DNA of 64,000 bases from Kallipyga massiliensis ph2 (lineage in GTDB: Bacteria; Bacillota; Clostridia; Tissierellales; Peptoniphilaceae): the NCBI RefSeq assembly GCF_000311985.1, contig NZ_HE978585.1, positions 124,001 to 188,000 of the forward strand, given 5' to 3'. The notes under the pieces are model-generated. The model saw nothing but the letters and a program-made list of their open reading frames with translations. It was not told where the DNA came from and did no database searches. A program made the translations under genes and the position numbers. Below are positions 25,907 through 33,823 of the stretch, in pieces. Numbering within the stretch: position 1 is the stretch's first letter; each line of letters begins with the position of its first letter.

Positions 25907-25935
25907 ATTGTAGCTGAATTTCTCATCATCTACAA
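25907..25935 (-). promoter_or_regulatory. Promoter of the DUF3842-IclR pair
   Basis: TTGTAG (25935-25930), 17 bases, TACAAT (25912-25907) on the minus strand. The predicted start is about 25 bases before the DUF3842 ATG. It suggests that DUF3842-IclR can be transcribed apart from the lar operon. Confidence 0.75.
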
Positions 25936-26020
25936 TTTAAGACCTTCTCAGCGGATTGTCTTTATCTTTCTGGAAAGAGAGATTAATTCTGCCTATCCGG
26001 TATGCAATTCTTGCCTGGTC

Positions 26021-26575
26021 TTAAACATGAAAGCGGTCATACTCTGAAAAACAATCTGAGCATACTTGTTCTCCATCTCTTATTCTCATCCAAGCTTCCC
26101 CTGTCATTTCTCCACAAGAAGAGCAAGCTTTCGAAGAAAAGAGTTTTGCTCGTTCCGGAAGTAAAATCCGGGTTTCTCCGGCATCAAACATTTCTTGAGG
26201 AGTCAGTTTCCCAAAATATTCTAAAGACTTGTCCCTGGTCGTCTTGGATAAACCTGGCTTGAGGACCAAGCGAACGGATTGCCCGGTCGATCGACGGTAA
26301 AAGGAGAATGCCTGTTTTCCGCAAAGATGAAAAAGGAAGTTCCCTTTCCCTATTGTGCAGGAAAGAATGGATTGAATCGCATCGCAACCACAGGCATCAT
26401 TTTCTGCAATACATACCAGTTCCTCGTCTTGACGAAGTGAAGTCTCTTCCGGACCTAACTCCAGACCAAAATAATCCAATGCGTATAGGCTCGCCTTATA
26501 GCCGATCATAAGGCCTCCGCAAGCATGTCCGTGGAAATGTACACAAGATTCCCAAAGTTGATTATTGTCTTTCAA
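26021..26575 (-). CDS. FmdE family protein with C-terminal zinc ribbon
   Basis: The 184-residue protein begins with the FmdE domain (PF02663): HFHGHACGGLMIGYKAS near residue 13, with the conserved Cys/His cluster, and CIAENDACGCDAIQ near residue 55. Its C-terminus has CSSCGE and CSDC pairs (residues about 152-174) that make a zinc ribbon. FmdE proteins were named after a formylmethanofuran dehydrogenase subunit but occur widely beside metal ABC importers in anaerobes. A metal chaperone or sensor role is plausible. It lies 27 bases after the ABC ATPase gene in the lar operon. Confidence 0.85.
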   Translation of the reverse strand: MKDNNQLWESCVHFHGHACGGLMIGYKASLYALDYFGLELGPEETSLRQDEELVCIAENDACGCDAIQSILSCTIGKGNFLFHLCGKQAFSFYRRSTGQSVRLVLKPGLSKTTRDKSLEYFGKLTPQEMFDAGETRILLPERAKLFSSKACSSCGEMTGEAWMRIRDGEQVCSDCFSEYDRFHV

Positions 26576-26602
26576 TGAATTCCTTCCTTTCTTTACAGAG
26601 CA

Positions 26603-27379
26603 TCAAGCTCTTGGCGAGGAGGGGGAGGATTCGACTAAAACAAAACGCTTCCCTCCCACTTCATTCAGGCTGGCCTGAATCCCATAGATATCCCCTAAAA
26701 CCTTACTTGTAATAATATGATGGTCTCCAAAATCATAAACTCTTCCTTCTTGTAGGAGAAGAAAGTGATCACAGAAGCGAAGAGCCAAGTTAATGTCATG
26801 AATGACCATGATCGCTGTCAGGCCATCCGTTTTACAGAAATTCTGGACCAGGCTCAATACTTCATACTGGTTTCGAATATCCAAGCTGGAGGTTGGCTCG
26901 TCCAAGAGAAGGACCTGAGGTTCTTGGGCCAGGGCTCGGGCAAGCATGACCTTCTGCCGTTCTCCTCCGGATAACTGGTTGAGATATCGCCCTTTTAGAT
27001 TCTCTATTTGAAGCCGTCGGAGAGACTGATGGATAATTTCGTGGTCCTGATCTGTAAAATGCCATTTCATATAAGGCCGGCGTCCCATCATAACCACATC
27101 ATGAACCGTCATTTTTGTCTCCGGTAAATTTTGTGAGACAAAGGCCATGAGCCGGGCTCGTTCTCGATAGGTTAAGGAGTAAACACTGCGACCTTCGATA
27201 TGAAACTGACCTTGAGTGGGCTTAAGGATCCCATTTAGGCATTTAAGAAGGGTAGATTTCCCTACCCCATTGTTGCCCAGGATGGCTAAAAAACTCCCCC
27301 GACCAAGCGTAAAGTGAATATCTTCTAGAATATTTTCTTTTCTTGCATAATGAAAAGTGAGTCCTTCCACCTTAACCAT
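26603..27379 (-). CDS. FecE/BtuD-type metal-chelate ABC importer ATPase
   Basis: This ABC ATPase has Walker A LGNNGVGKSTLL, signature LSGGERQKVML, Walker B VLLLDEPTSSLD and the H-loop VIHDINLAL. The closest type is the FecE/BtuD class that energises siderophore, haem, cobalamin or metal importers. The ATG at 27379 has GGGAGGAAGC upstream and overlaps the permease stop by 8 bases. It works with the permease and lipoprotein encoded just upstream. Given the LarBCE genes in the same unit, nickel or a nickel chelate is the likely cargo; that is inference. Confidence 0.9.
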   Translation of the reverse strand: MVKVEGLTFHYARKENILEDIHFTLGRGSFLAILGNNGVGKSTLLKCLNGILKPTQGQFHIEGRSVYSLTYRERARLMAFVSQNLPETKMTVHDVVMMGRRPYMKWHFTDQDHEIIHQSLRRLQIENLKGRYLNQLSGGERQKVMLARALAQEPQVLLLDEPTSSLDIRNQYEVLSLVQNFCKTDGLTAIMVIHDINLALRFCDHFLLLQEGRVYDFGDHHIITSKVLGDIYGIQASLNEVGGKRFVLVESSPSSPRA

Positions 27380-28424
27380 GCTTCCTCCCTTCACGGAACA
27401 AGATATAGAGAAAGAGCGGTCCCCCTAAGAAGGAAGTGATCGCACCAATGGGGAGAATGATCGGCATAAGGATTGACCGGGCTGCAAGATCGCTCAGGAC
27501 TAAAAGACCGGCGCCCGCTAGAAGCGATCCGGGAACGAGGTAGATATGGTTGTTTCCTACCACTAATCGAACGATATGAGGAGCAACTAAACCAATGAAG
27601 TTGATCAAGCCCACGCGCGATACCAAGATGGAGCAAGTCAAACAGCAAAAGACCATATTGATCACTCTTGTCTTCTGAACATTAACCCCTAAACTAATCG
27701 CTATTTCTTCACCCTGCTGAAGCACGTTATAATCCCACCGGCTAAACCAGCAGAAAATGAGGAGGAGGACAACCATCAAGGCCATAACGCCCAAATCTTT
27801 CCAAGCGACATTTCCCAGATCCCCAAAAGTCCAGAAGATGAGGTTGCCCAGTTGAACCTCATCGGCAAAATACTGGAGTAGGGTCGTTCCCCCCGTTAAC
27901 ATCGAACTTATGGCGACACCGGCTAAAACCGTAGCTTCCGCAGATAGCTTGCGTATCCGGGAGAGAATAAGGATGGCTATAGCAACGAATACAGACCCCA
28001 GAAAGGAAAAGGAGTAGATGGAGAGAGGGCTGGTGAGATTAAAGAAGATGATTGCCAGAGCTGCTCCAAAGGTGGCCCCCTGTGTCACACCAAGGGTGGA
28101 AGCGGATGCTAGAGGGTTGTTGAGAATGACCTGTAGAACACAACCGGCTAAGCCCAGTCCGGCTCCGGTGATTATTGCCGCTGCTAACCGAGGAAGGCGG
28201 TTATTTGAGATAATCAAGTTAATATTGGGATCTTCTGCTTGCCCAAATAACCCTTTTACCAGTTCAATCATTGGTGTGTCATAAGATCCGATCCGAAGAG
28301 AAAGGAGGATGGAAACCAGAAGCAAAATAATCAGAAAAAGGAGAAAAGCTAGGCTTTTCCATTGGATTTTTCTGTATTCATTTCCTTCCGCTCTATTTTC
28401 CCAATTGGATCGGTCTAAACTCAT
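27372..28424 (-). CDS. FecCD-family ABC permease
   Basis: The 350-residue FecCD-type (PF01032) membrane protein has about ten hydrophobic segments. Family motifs are RLPRLAAAIITGAGLGLAGCVLQ, NPLASASTLGVTQGA and the coupling helix region GLVAPHIVRLVVG, followed by GGPLFLYIL. It forms a homodimeric channel with the ATPase downstream. It overlaps the lipoprotein gene by 32 bases and the ATPase gene by 8, consistent with coupled translation. Substrate as for the whole importer: probably nickel or another transition-metal complex. Confidence 0.92.
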   Translation of the reverse strand: MSLDRSNWENRAEGNEYRKIQWKSLAFLLFLIILLLVSILLSLRIGSYDTPMIELVKGLFGQAEDPNINLIISNNRLPRLAAAIITGAGLGLAGCVLQVILNNPLASASTLGVTQGATFGAALAIIFFNLTSPLSIYSFSFLGSVFVAIAILILSRIRKLSAEATVLAGVAISSMLTGGTTLLQYFADEVQLGNLIFWTFGDLGNVAWKDLGVMALMVVLLLIFCWFSRWDYNVLQQGEEIAISLGVNVQKTRVINMVFCCLTCSILVSRVGLINFIGLVAPHIVRLVVGNNHIYLVPGSLLAGAGLLVLSDLAARSILMPIILPIGAITSFLGGPLFLYILFREGRKHG

Positions 28425-29532
28425 AACCCGCCTCTTTCAGGTTAGGATAGGGATTGGAGCCCAATAATTGGGTGAAAATTTCTCCGGTCTTTTCTTCGAC
28501 ATCAATATCTTTGAATTCCTCCGGGAACATCATTTTTCCTCCAAAATAAGCATCCGCTAAAGCGGTTTCTAAGTTGGAGGCATAGGATCTAAAGGATATC
28601 TGTGAGAAAATTCTTCCCTCCTTGACCGCAGTGAAAGCTTGATAAAAGTCCGGTTGGCTCTCATAATTCTTTGTAATCAGGTCCTTGCCATTGAAATCCA
28701 AGAAAATGAAATCGGGATCCCAGGTCAAAACCTGCTCTACATCGATATTAAAAGCACCTTCTTCCTTGCTTTGGTTGGCTAGGTTTTTGGCATGGATGAG
28801 TTCAAATGGGCCATACTTCGCCTCTGTCCCTTCAAATCCATGCTGTCCCTTAAATGAGACTCCGCCAACATAACAAGAGGGTTTTTTCTCTTCCGGAATA
28901 GCCCCTGTTCTTTGGTCTAAATCCTTCTGGATTCCCTTCAAATACTCAGTTAATTCATCAGCACGCTTTTCCTGGGCAAAAACCTGGCCTAAAATACGAA
29001 TGGTCTCATAGGCTTTTTCATCTAAGGTTGTATCGGAACCGGGCACTTGGACCACAGGGATATTGGTCTTTTTTGCCAGATCATCCGGATCCTGCTTCGC
29101 AAATGCACTTAAAATAATCACTTGTGGCTTAGCCTTAATAATCTCTTCGACAAATGGCTCTCCATTTGTTCCGATCGCCGGAAGATCTTTAAAAGAATCA
29201 TAATTTACAAAATTATAAAGTCGAGAAAGAGATTGTTCTTTCTCATAGTCCTCCACACCAACCATTCGATCGGCTGCTCCAACGTACGAAGCATAACGGA
29301 GTGCACCCACACCAACGCACACGGCGCCATCAATTTTTTCAGGCAGCTCGACTTTTCTCCCACTGCCATCAACAATGACGCGCGCTTCTTCATTCTTTTC
29401 AGTACTCTCTTGATGAATCTCAGGAGAAGATGAGTCCTCATTTTTCTTTTCTTCCATTGGCTCTTTATTCCCGCAAGCTGCTAAAGATAAAACACAGACA
29501 AATGCTAAAAAGATGGCTAGAATTTTTTTCAT
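28393..29532 (-). CDS. Periplasmic-binding-protein-like lipoprotein (class III), metal uptake
   Basis: This 379-residue lipoprotein has a lipobox LAAC at residues 17-20, an acidic linker, then a Peripla_BP_2 domain (PF01497). DGSGRKVELPEKIDGAVCVG and NGEPFVEEIIKAKPQVIIL are typical of the two-lobed, rigid-helix class that binds metal chelates, haem or cobalamin. Its ATG overlaps the larC stop (ATGA) and GAGGAGGAAAT is the ribosome site. The position between larC and the permease links it to nickel-pincer cofactor supply. Direct ligand residues cannot be picked out. Confidence 0.88.
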   Translation of the reverse strand: MKKILAIFLAFVCVLSLAACGNKEPMEEKKNEDSSSPEIHQESTEKNEEARVIVDGSGRKVELPEKIDGAVCVGVGALRYASYVGAADRMVGVEDYEKEQSLSRLYNFVNYDSFKDLPAIGTNGEPFVEEIIKAKPQVIILSAFAKQDPDDLAKKTNIPVVQVPGSDTTLDEKAYETIRILGQVFAQEKRADELTEYLKGIQKDLDQRTGAIPEEKKPSCYVGGVSFKGQHGFEGTEAKYGPFELIHAKNLANQSKEEGAFNIDVEQVLTWDPDFIFLDFNGKDLITKNYESQPDFYQAFTAVKEGRIFSQISFRSYASNLETALADAYFGGKMMFPEEFKDIDVEEKTGEIFTQLLGSNPYPNLKEAGYEFRPIQLGK

Positions 29533-30809
29533 ATTTCCTCCTCATTCTTGTAAGAATTCATTTTTCTTTCCTGGTCCAGGATCCTGCGAATTTTCTCTAA
29601 AGGCTCTTTCTCTTTGCGAGCCAGACGAGCAATGTCCTCATACTCATACTTTTCTTTTTGGCATCCGTATCCTAATGATTTTTTTACAGAGACCGGCCCC
29701 ATTGAGCTTCCGTATTTTTCAACCTCTCTTCTTAATAGGTATCGACTTTCTTTATGCTCCCGGATACCCAAGCTTGTCGTATGCCGGAATATCAACTCTG
29801 CCATTTCTTGTCTTTGATCTTCCCGACATAAGACAGACAAAAGTACTCCAGGTCTGGATTTTTTCATCCCAATAGCGATAGTGTATACATCCAAAGCCCC
29901 CGCCTTCAACAGCTCTTCCTTAGCAAAGGCTAGGTCTTCTCCGGTCATGTCATCCAGATTGCACCGGAGTTCAAAAACAGTATCATCCGGTAACTCTTCT
30001 TTCGTTTCCCCTATAAAAGTGCGAAGACAGTTAGCGACTTCGAAATCCTTTGTCCCCATACCGTAGCCAATCTTCTCGATGGACATGGTCGGCATGGGCG
30101 TAAAGCGGGAAACAAAATGCTTGAGTAACGCTGCTCCTGTGGGCGTACATAATTCGCCTTCCAGTTCTTTACTGTAAATCGGTATGTCCTCCAGGATTAG
30201 AGCTGTCGCTGGGGCTGGAACAGGGAGAATGCCGTGGGCGCAGTGGACATGACCGCTTCCAACATGAATTGGTGAGGCCAGGATTTGATCCGGCCGGATC
30301 AAGTCAATCAAGACACAGACGGCAAGAATATCCGCCAGGGCATCCAGCTGACCCACTTCATGAAAGTGGACCTCCGATACCGGTAATCCATGGACCTGGC
30401 TTTCTGCTTGAGCAATGATTTGGTAAATCGAGACCGCATCGCTTTTGATCGTCTCTGCCAGGGGGATGGCCTGAATCATTTCTGTTAAAGTTCCCATGGA
30501 CATATGGTGGTGGTGCGCTTGATCGTGATGGTGATCATGTTGATGCTCGTCTTTGTGGTCGTGGTGATGATGGTGACCATCCCAATCCTGACCTTCTTCC
30601 TTATGACCATGAATAAGAACCTCAAAAGATGATCCCGTAATTCCACACTTTATGGAAGATTGTATCGACGTTTTGATGCCTAGACTTTCCAAGGTCACCA
30701 TCGATTCGTGGAATTTTTCTCTTTTTTCATCATCCAAAAGCTCATAGAGGGAGGCTGCTAACATATCTCCTGCAGCACCCATTTTGCATTCAAAATATAG
30801 TGTTTTCAT
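29529..30809 (-). CDS. larC: Nickel-pincer cofactor nickel insertase LarC, single uninterrupted frame
   Basis: LarC inserts nickel into the pyridinium-3,5-bisthiocarboxylate mononucleotide (CTP-dependent cyclometallation) to complete the cofactor of LarA enzymes. The 426-residue protein starts MKTLYFECKMGAAGDM, the family signature. It then has a very His-rich metal-binding stretch at residues 67-102, HFHEVGQLDALADI, the motif CTPTGAALL and a C-terminal part with RCNLDDMTGEDLAFA. In Lactobacillus plantarum the gene is expressed as LarC1/LarC2 by ribosomal frameshifting; here one frame covers both. The start overlaps the larB stop and the stop overlaps the lipoprotein start, both as ATGA. Confidence 0.95.
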   Translation of the reverse strand: MKTLYFECKMGAAGDMLAASLYELLDDEKREKFHESMVTLESLGIKTSIQSSIKCGITGSSFEVLIHGHKEEGQDWDGHHHHHDHKDEHQHDHHHDQAHHHHMSMGTLTEMIQAIPLAETIKSDAVSIYQIIAQAESQVHGLPVSEVHFHEVGQLDALADILAVCVLIDLIRPDQILASPIHVGSGHVHCAHGILPVPAPATALILEDIPIYSKELEGELCTPTGAALLKHFVSRFTPMPTMSIEKIGYGMGTKDFEVANCLRTFIGETKEELPDDTVFELRCNLDDMTGEDLAFAKEELLKAGALDVYTIAIGMKKSRPGVLLSVLCREDQRQEMAELIFRHTTSLGIREHKESRYLLRREVEKYGSSMGPVSVKKSLGYGCQKEKYEYEDIARLARKEKEPLEKIRRILDQERKMNSYKNEEEI

Positions 30810-31561
30810 GCTTTCTCCTCCATGTGGTTAATTCGATTGGCTAAATAAGCCGCTCCAAACCCATTGTCAATATTCACAACAGAAACTCCGCTGGCACAGG
30901 AATTTAACATGGAAAGGAGAGCCGTCACTCCGCCCAATGATGTCCCGTAACCCACGCTTGTTGGAACTGCAATAACCGGGCAGTCCACCAGACCGCCGAT
31001 GACGCTGGCCAAAGCCCCTTCCATGCCTGCAATCGCAATGATGACGGAAGCATCCATGAGGTCATCCAAATGATCCAAAAGTCGATGAAGGCCGGCCACG
31101 CCCACGTCATACAAACGAACGACCTCATTCCCAAGAATCGAAGCGGTTATGGCCGCTTCTTCTGCAACGGGGATGTCACTGGTTCCTCCGGTGGCAATCA
31201 CAATTTTTCCTAAGCCATCCGGCTCGGGAAACTGCCCCATTATCCCTACCCGGGCTTCCTTATGATAGGTAATCGGGACCAAGCGACCAATTTCTTCCGC
31301 CGATTCCTGGTTTAGGCGAGTAATGAGGATGCGGTCCTCCCCGGCCTCTGACATGGCCTTAAGAATCCCGACTACTCGCTCTGGCGTCTTTCCCTCGCCA
31401 TAGATCACTTCCGCTGCTCCCTGACGAATCTTTCGATGAAGATCAAGCTTGGCATAACCGATATCCTTAAAAGGAGCCTCCTTGATTTGAAGAAGGGCCT
31501 CATCCACCGAACAAGTTCCCTCCTTTACTCCTTCTAAAATCTGACGTATGTTCTCCTTCAT
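30806..31561 (-). CDS. larB: Nicotinic acid adenine dinucleotide carboxylase/hydrolase LarB
   Basis: LarB carboxylates the pyridinium ring of nicotinic acid adenine dinucleotide and hydrolyses the phosphoanhydride, the first step of nickel-pincer cofactor synthesis. The 251-residue length is normal. An N-terminal helical region with AKLDLHRKIRQGAAEVIYGEGK precedes a PurE-like (AIR carboxylase) domain. That domain has IATGGTSDIPVAEEA, AGMEGALASVIGGL, the serine-rich VPTSVGYG and VVNIDNGFGAAY. Four-base ATGA overlaps with larE and larC show tight translational coupling. Confidence 0.95.
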   Translation of the reverse strand: MKENIRQILEGVKEGTCSVDEALLQIKEAPFKDIGYAKLDLHRKIRQGAAEVIYGEGKTPERVVGILKAMSEAGEDRILITRLNQESAEEIGRLVPITYHKEARVGIMGQFPEPDGLGKIVIATGGTSDIPVAEEAAITASILGNEVVRLYDVGVAGLHRLLDHLDDLMDASVIIAIAGMEGALASVIGGLVDCPVIAVPTSVGYGTSLGGVTALLSMLNSCASGVSVVNIDNGFGAAYLANRINHMEEKA

Positions 31562-32334
31562 TTTCGTACCTCCAAATCCAGATAGACCGCCTGATAGCTT
31601 TTTTCAAGCTCCTCTATAATGTCTTCCCGATGAGCAAGTAGTCTGGGGAGGTCCTCTTCCCTCAGCTCTAATTTTGCCTTGCCATCCAAATTTCTCACCC
31701 GAAAGTCAGAGAAGCCCAGTTGAAATAAATAGTCTTCTGCTATTTCCGTTTGTCTTAAATCTTCCGCCTGAATTCTCTGTCCGGGAGAAATTCTTGTGGC
31801 TAAACAGGCATATGCCGGCTTGTTCCAGGTAAATAGTCCTTTTTCTTTTGAACGATGACGAATGTCCTCCTTTGTTAAGCCACAAAGGCGAAGGGGAGAG
31901 AGAACATGGAGCTCATTTAAGACCTTCATTCCTGGCCGATCGTCTACCCGGTCTGAAGCATTGGTTCCATCGAGCAAAACAGAAAACCCATCCAATGCCG
32001 CTTCCTTTTGAATCGTCGAAAAAATTTTTTTCTTACAATAATAGCAGCGATTAGAAGGATTCGATAATATTTCTTCTTCTCCTGTAAGATCGAGCGAAAT
32101 AACCTTAAGGTCCGCCTTGAGGTCTCCGGCCAGCCTTTGGGCATCCTCCAATTCAAAATCCGGTTGAAAAATAGTTTTCACATAATAGGCTCGTACTTCC
32201 TTGGCATGGTCCACAGCTTCACTTAATAGATAAGCCGAGTCCACTCCTCCGGAAAAAGCCAAGGCCACTTTTGGGTATTTTGAAAAAAATCCTCTCAGAT
32301 CCAAAACTCCACCTCTTCCCTTCTTCAACATCAT
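31558..32334 (-). CDS. larE: Pyridinium-bisthiocarboxylate sulfur transferase LarE
   Basis: LarE is an ATP-dependent PP-loop enzyme that adds the two sulfur atoms of the nickel-pincer cofactor. The PP-loop FSGGVDS is at residues 27-33. Three cysteines stand at positions 97 and 100 (NRCYYC) and 177 (YACLATR). This resembles LarE proteins that hold a [4Fe-4S] cluster rather than the sacrificial single-cysteine type; that is inference. The first ATG codons follow a terminator T-run with no good ribosome site. A TTG twelve codons in (LDLRGFFSKY) has GGTGGAG upstream and may be the true start. It is the first gene of the operon. Confidence 0.93.
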   Translation of the reverse strand: MMLKKGRGGVLDLRGFFSKYPKVALAFSGGVDSAYLLSEAVDHAKEVRAYYVKTIFQPDFELEDAQRLAGDLKADLKVISLDLTGEEEILSNPSNRCYYCKKKIFSTIQKEAALDGFSVLLDGTNASDRVDDRPGMKVLNELHVLSPLRLCGLTKEDIRHRSKEKGLFTWNKPAYACLATRISPGQRIQAEDLRQTEIAEDYLFQLGFSDFRVRNLDGKAKLELREEDLPRLLAHREDIIEELEKSYQAVYLDLEVRK

Positions 32335-32342
32335 CTGGCAAT

Positions 32343-32383
32343 AAAAAAAGGTACACCTTTCTCATCTGAGAAATGGGTACCTT
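32343..32383 (-). terminator. Terminator in the leader directly before larE
   Basis: On the minus strand an imperfect 15-bp stem (outer GGTACC, inner TTTCTCA/TGAGAAA) is followed by TTTTTTT, nine bases before the larE ATG. It lies downstream of the larE promoter, so it would block lar transcription unless relieved. This is the layout of a transcriptional attenuator or riboswitch expression platform. Confidence 0.8.
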
Positions 32384-32424
32384 CTTAGTACACTTGAAAA
32401 ATATATCCTAGAAACTCAACACTT

Positions 32425-32457
32425 CTGTGCAAAAGCCTTGCTTCTGCACAGGCTTTT
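32425..32457 (-). promoter_or_regulatory. Mutually exclusive hairpins in the larE leader
   Basis: Hairpin one pairs AAAAGCCT (32457-32450) with AGGCTTTT (32438-32431). Hairpin two pairs CTGTGCA (32451-32445) with TGCACAG (32431-32425). Their arms interleave, so only one can form. They begin right after the predicted transcription start and 40 bases before the terminator, suggesting a switching element; the ligand is unknown. Confidence 0.5.
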
Positions 32458-32465
32458 ATAGGAAA

Positions 32466-32494
32466 AGAATATCATCTGCGTTCGCCATTGTCAA
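32466..32494 (-). promoter_or_regulatory. Strong promoter of the lar operon
   Basis: A consensus TTGACA (32494-32489), 17 bases, TATTCT (32471-32466) on the minus strand. A dyad CATTGTCAAC/GTTGGCAATG (32486-32495, 32501-32510; one mismatch) covers the -35 box and could be a repressor site. Confidence 0.8.
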
Positions 32495-32515
32495 CTTGAG
32501 GTTGGCAATGCAGGA

Positions 32516-33769
32516 CTATTTCCTTGCTTCATTATACAAACCAACAAATTTCTTTTCTACCACAGCCTTACAAAGCGAATACCTGACATCGCAGTAGGGA
32601 AGCAAAGTGGCTTGAAATGCATGATATAGGTCCGGTTTTCCTGAGAATAATGGTTGATTCATCGAATTAAGCCGATGGAACCAAGACCCATTTTCATGAT
32701 CAAGGACTTTATCATCCAAATATTGCATAAACCAAGAATAATAGGTCGAATATTCCTTAGATTTCGTCACTCTATAAAGGACTGCAGACGTGTTGATTGC
32801 TTCCGCAAGCACCCAATGCCGGCGCTCACGCACTAGCGGCTTCCCTTCCCAATCGGTCGTATATAGGAACCCAGGAGCACCATCAACAAACCAAGAATCT
32901 TCTAGGGCACGCTTAAAAAGAGATTGACAGACCTCTAAATAATAGGCAAAATCACAACTTTCTCTATGATACTCAGATGATGCCCACTGTAAGATAAGTC
33001 GAGACCATTCAAATCCATGGCCCGGAGTAACTCCATATGGCTTAAATGGATCATTTGGCTTTAATTTATTATAGTCAAAATCCACTACCCAGTTCTCGGT
33101 ATAGTGTTCGGGAATCCTCCAATTGGTTGCTTTCGCCTGGTCAACTACAAATCGAATGATTAATCCCGCTTTATCCCTGTAGGATGCTTCTCCGGTTGCA
33201 TCAGCCACATTTAGAAGAGCCTCTACAGTATGCATATTCGCATTAAGTCCTCGATAGGTAGATCGCTCAGTAAAATCTCGATCCCATGCATCACAAGCCT
33301 TCTGATCACTTTCTATCCAAAAGAAATCACTAAAACATTGCAATGATTTATCCAAGAAGCTTCTGCTATCCGGATCATCAATCATCAACAGGTCACCAGC
33401 AGCCAGGATAACAAAGGCATGAGTATAACTTGACTTTATTGATTCGGTTTGACCATTTGAATGATATTCATCAAACCAACCACCGAACTCACGATCATAA
33501 AGCGTCTTCATCAATCCGGCTTTTGACTGCTCAGTTAATTTGCCCCAATGTTCTCCATAGAGTTTTTGGGCAATGGCATAGACATGGCACATCCTGGCCG
33601 TCTCAAAGGTCTTTCTTGGCTTAGAGATATCCGGCTGCCCATCATCTTTCAGAAAATAGGCTGTACCATCCGGCGAAGGGAAATTTTGTCCAAAGTATAG
33701 GAGATCTTCTCTTATTTTTTCCAGAAAAGCAATATTTTCAGCAGTATCAATTTGATATTTTCTAGGCAT
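32516..33769 (-). CDS. AGE-family sugar isomerase, YihS/mannose-isomerase type
   Basis: This 417-residue (alpha/alpha)6-barrel protein of the N-acylglucosamine 2-epimerase superfamily is closest in pattern to the aldose-ketose isomerase YihS. Matching stretches are FETARMCHVYA, the catalytic-region NANMHTVEALLN, TPGHGFEWSRLIL, YTTDWEGKPLVRER, HWVLAEA and ENGSWFHRL. YihS-type enzymes interconvert mannose, fructose and glucose, or sulfoquinovose and its ketose. The exact sugar is not decided. It is the last gene of the long sugar operon, 54 bases after pgi; a dyad and terminator elements follow in the larE leader. TTGGAGAAGTA precedes the ATG. Confidence 0.82.
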   Translation of the reverse strand: MPRKYQIDTAENIAFLEKIREDLLYFGQNFPSPDGTAYFLKDDGQPDISKPRKTFETARMCHVYAIAQKLYGEHWGKLTEQSKAGLMKTLYDREFGGWFDEYHSNGQTESIKSSYTHAFVILAAGDLLMIDDPDSRSFLDKSLQCFSDFFWIESDQKACDAWDRDFTERSTYRGLNANMHTVEALLNVADATGEASYRDKAGLIIRFVVDQAKATNWRIPEHYTENWVVDFDYNKLKPNDPFKPYGVTPGHGFEWSRLILQWASSEYHRESCDFAYYLEVCQSLFKRALEDSWFVDGAPGFLYTTDWEGKPLVRERRHWVLAEAINTSAVLYRVTKSKEYSTYYSWFMQYLDDKVLDHENGSWFHRLNSMNQPLFSGKPDLYHAFQATLLPYCDVRYSLCKAVVEKKFVGLYNEARK

Positions 33770-33823
33770 TACTTCTCCAATACTAAGTGTTTATGTTCTT
33801 TATGCCCCTAATTCTTATAGGAC

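Noticed and set aside
32425-32457. H-type pseudoknot in the larE leader
   Set aside because: The two stems would need zero-length connecting loops across an 8-bp helix, which is not geometrically feasible; mutually exclusive hairpins are the better reading.
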